DNA of 39,528 nt from Variovorax boronicumulans NBRC 103145 (GTDB lineage: Bacteria; Pseudomonadota; Gammaproteobacteria; Burkholderiales; Burkholderiaceae_C): contig NZ_BCUS01000055.1 in assembly GCF_001591345.1 (NCBI RefSeq), positions 1-39,528 of the forward strand. The letters run 5' to 3'. The notes below the pieces were generated by a model, which was given only the letters and a program-made list of their open reading frames with translations, searched no databases and was not told the origin of the DNA. Position numbers and translations under genes: made by a program. Shown here piece by piece: positions 38,010 to 39,528 of the stretch; the first letter of the stretch is position 1, and every line of letters begins with the position of its first letter.

Positions 38010-39528
38010 TCAGCGGGTGCCGCCGCGCAGCGGGTCGACGGACTCGGGCAGCGCGTTGAAATCGATCTGCTGGAACAGGAACTCGCGTTGCTGCGGCGAC
38101 AGCAGCGAGTAGCGCGGCCAGAAGAACAGGTAGTCGTCGGCCGACATGCGCGGCTGGTTGTCGAAAACCATGCGCTTGCTGCACAGCAGGCACACGAAGT
38201 TGGTCCAGTTGTTCCAGGTCGTCTGCCCGTCGAACATGCGGCTCGGTGCGCCGTAGCGGGCAAAGCTCGCCGCGTGGCCGATGAACTTGTCCGACAGCGC
38301 CTTGCGGCTGCTTGCGTTCGCGCTGCTCCAGGCAAAGCGCATGAAGTTCGGCTCGTCGGTCACGAAGTTGCCGAACAGCGCCGCCACGTCGATGCCGTGG
38401 AACGCGCCAAAGGTGTCCTTCCAGGGCTGCGGCGTGTCGTCCCAGTTGTAGTTGTAGCGGTAGATGTCGCCGTTCTGCAGGCGCAGCACGCGGATCACGT
38501 TGTCGATCACGTTGTCCAGCGCGTAGCTGATCACTTCATGCGTCTGCGTGTAGATCGGCCGGAACTCGGGCTTGATCAGCTGGTTGAAGGTCACGCTGCC
38601 GGGCGCCGCGTAGTTGGTCAGGTTCCACAGCTCCTGCTGCGAGGGCTGGCCCATGCCGAACAGGAAGGCGAAGTACGAGCCCTCGTCGTGCGTGGAGCCG
38701 ATCATCAGCGGCATCTTGTTGTAGTTGCCCGCGAGCAGACCGGGCAGCCCGCTCGCGCGGATCACGGTGCCGTCGGTGAAGTGGCCGGGCACCACGGGGC
38801 TGGGCGTGAACTTCATGATCTGCGCCGCGCTCGCACCGCGCAGCAAGGCGGCGATGTCGGACTGGCTCATGGTCAGGCGCTGCGCCGCGGCCTGCAGCGT
38901 GGTCGAGGCGCGGCCGGTGTCGACCAGCAGGTTGTCGATGAGCGAATCGGCCGCCAGCGTGCCCACCACCGGCGGATAGGCGTTGGGCACGCCCGACATG
39001 CACAGCGCGCGGTGGAACTTGCCGTCGGCCAGCGGCGACTGCAGCAGGCCCCAGGTGTTGATGCAGCCGGCCGACTGGCCCGCCACCGTCACCTGCCCCG
39101 GGTTGCCGCCGAAGGCGCGCGCGTTGGCCTTCACCCAGTCGAGCGCGCGCACGAGGTCCAGCGTGGTGAAGTTGCCCGAGTCGTCCAGCGCGTTGCCGGT
39201 CTTCATGGCCGGATGGTTCAGCCAGCCCAGCATGCCCATGCGGTACTGCACGGTGACCACCACCATGTTGGCCTTCTGCGCCAGGTAGGCGCCGTCATAG
39301 GCCGGCTCGCGCGCCGAGCCCTTGGTGTTGCTGCCGCCGTGGATCCAGAAGAACACCGGCAGGTTCTCGGCGCTGGAGTTCGGTCGCCACACGTTCAGGT
39401 ACAGGCAGTCTTCGGTGCCCACGGGCTGGCCGAAGGTGGCCGGGTCGGGCTCGCCGAAGGGGTTGCCGACCTGCGCGCACATGCCGGCCAGCGTGGTCGC
39501 GGCGCGCGCGCCGCTCCACGGCTGCGGC
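38010..39528 (-). CDS. Type-B carboxylesterase (5' end outside the window)
   Basis: At least 505 residues; the frame runs off the right edge, and the residues before the first internal Met (PQPWSGARAATTLAG) match the normal family N-terminus, so the true start lies beyond 39528. Family motifs: TEDCLYLNVW, oxyanion-hole VFFWIHGGSN, nucleophile elbow GQSAG (Gln where GES is usual), acid Glu in GSTHDEGSYF and His in FGAFHGIDVAALFGN. The enzyme hydrolyses carboxylic esters; secretion cannot be judged without the N-terminus. Two internal Cys in FVCLLCSK are close together. Confidence 0.92.
   Translation of the reverse strand, partial: PQPWSGARAATTLAGMCAQVGNPFGEPDPATFGQPVGTEDCLYLNVWRPNSSAENLPVFFWIHGGSNTKGSAREPAYDGAYLAQKANMVVVTVQYRMGMLGWLNHPAMKTGNALDDSGNFTTLDLVRALDWVKANARAFGGNPGQVTVAGQSAGCINTWGLLQSPLADGKFHRALCMSGVPNAYPPVVGTLAADSLIDNLLVDTGRASTTLQAAAQRLTMSQSDIAALLRGASAAQIMKFTPSPVVPGHFTDGTVIRASGLPGLLAGNYNKMPLMIGSTHDEGSYFAFLFGMGQPSQQELWNLTNYAAPGSVTFNQLIKPEFRPIYTQTHEVISYALDNVIDNVIRVLRLQNGDIYRYNYNWDDTPQPWKDTFGAFHGIDVAALFGNFVTDEPNFMRFAWSSANASSRKALSDKFIGHAASFARYGAPSRMFDGQTTWNNWTNFVCLLCSKRMVFDNQPRMSADDYLFFWPRYSLLSPQQREFLFQQIDFNALPESVDPLRGGTR

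Overview
The window is very GC-rich with strongly GC-biased third codon positions, frequent GTG starts and tightly packed operons with ATGA/GTGA overlaps. The gene set suggests a betaproteobacterium of the Comamonadaceae, most like Variovorax or a close relative. This rests on family recognition, not on a database search. No rRNA, tRNA, CRISPR array or insertion sequence was seen, and no stretch over 300 bases lacks a gene.

Region 1 (1-7141, minus strand) is a dialkylresorcinol-type lipid cluster. In transcription order it holds a flavodoxin-like DarA aromatase, a DarB-type ketosynthase, a small unknown protein, a BtrH-like acyltransferase, an ABC exporter (ATPase and permease), an acyl carrier protein, a short ketosynthase with a missing active-site histidine, and the start of a further gene cut by the window edge. 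DarB and DarA would make and aromatise a 2,5-dialkylcyclohexane-1,3-dione. The ACP, BtrH-like protein and ABC pair suggest the product is further acylated and moved across the membrane.

Region 2 (7249-17377) is a complete glycerol utilisation locus. A minus-strand operon glpD-glpS-glpT-glpP-glpQ-glpU-glpV encodes glycerol-3-phosphate dehydrogenase and a glycerol ABC importer, and ends in a good hairpin terminator. Divergent glpR-glpK encodes a DeoR repressor and glycerol kinase. The intergenic region holds TTTCG-type repeats that could be GlpR operators.

Region 3 (17390-20324) holds an SH3-domain exported protein, a sulfatase-fold membrane phosphoethanolamine-transferase-like enzyme and a DUF1566-like lipoprotein.

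Region 4 (20437-34954) is the most unusual part. It is a large two-sided locus of an incompletely characterised amide-ligase/transglutaminase-like system. The minus strand carries comEC, a circularly permuted ATP-grasp protein and an alpha-E protein. The plus strand carries a 1166-residue transglutaminase-DUF2126 protein, a fused ATP-grasp/alpha-E protein, an orphan amino-acid-binding lipoprotein, a second transglutaminase-like protein and a RidA protein. The fused ATP-grasp has lost the metal- and nucleotide-binding residues kept by the stand-alone copy, and three proteins of the set carry Gln/Ser or Gln/Thr repeat tails. An ORF6N-domain gene interrupts the plus-strand series in the opposite direction.

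Region 5 (34979-39528) holds an orphan branched-chain-amino-acid-type binding protein divergent from a PAS histidine kinase/NarL-type regulator pair, then a type-B carboxylesterase running off the right edge.
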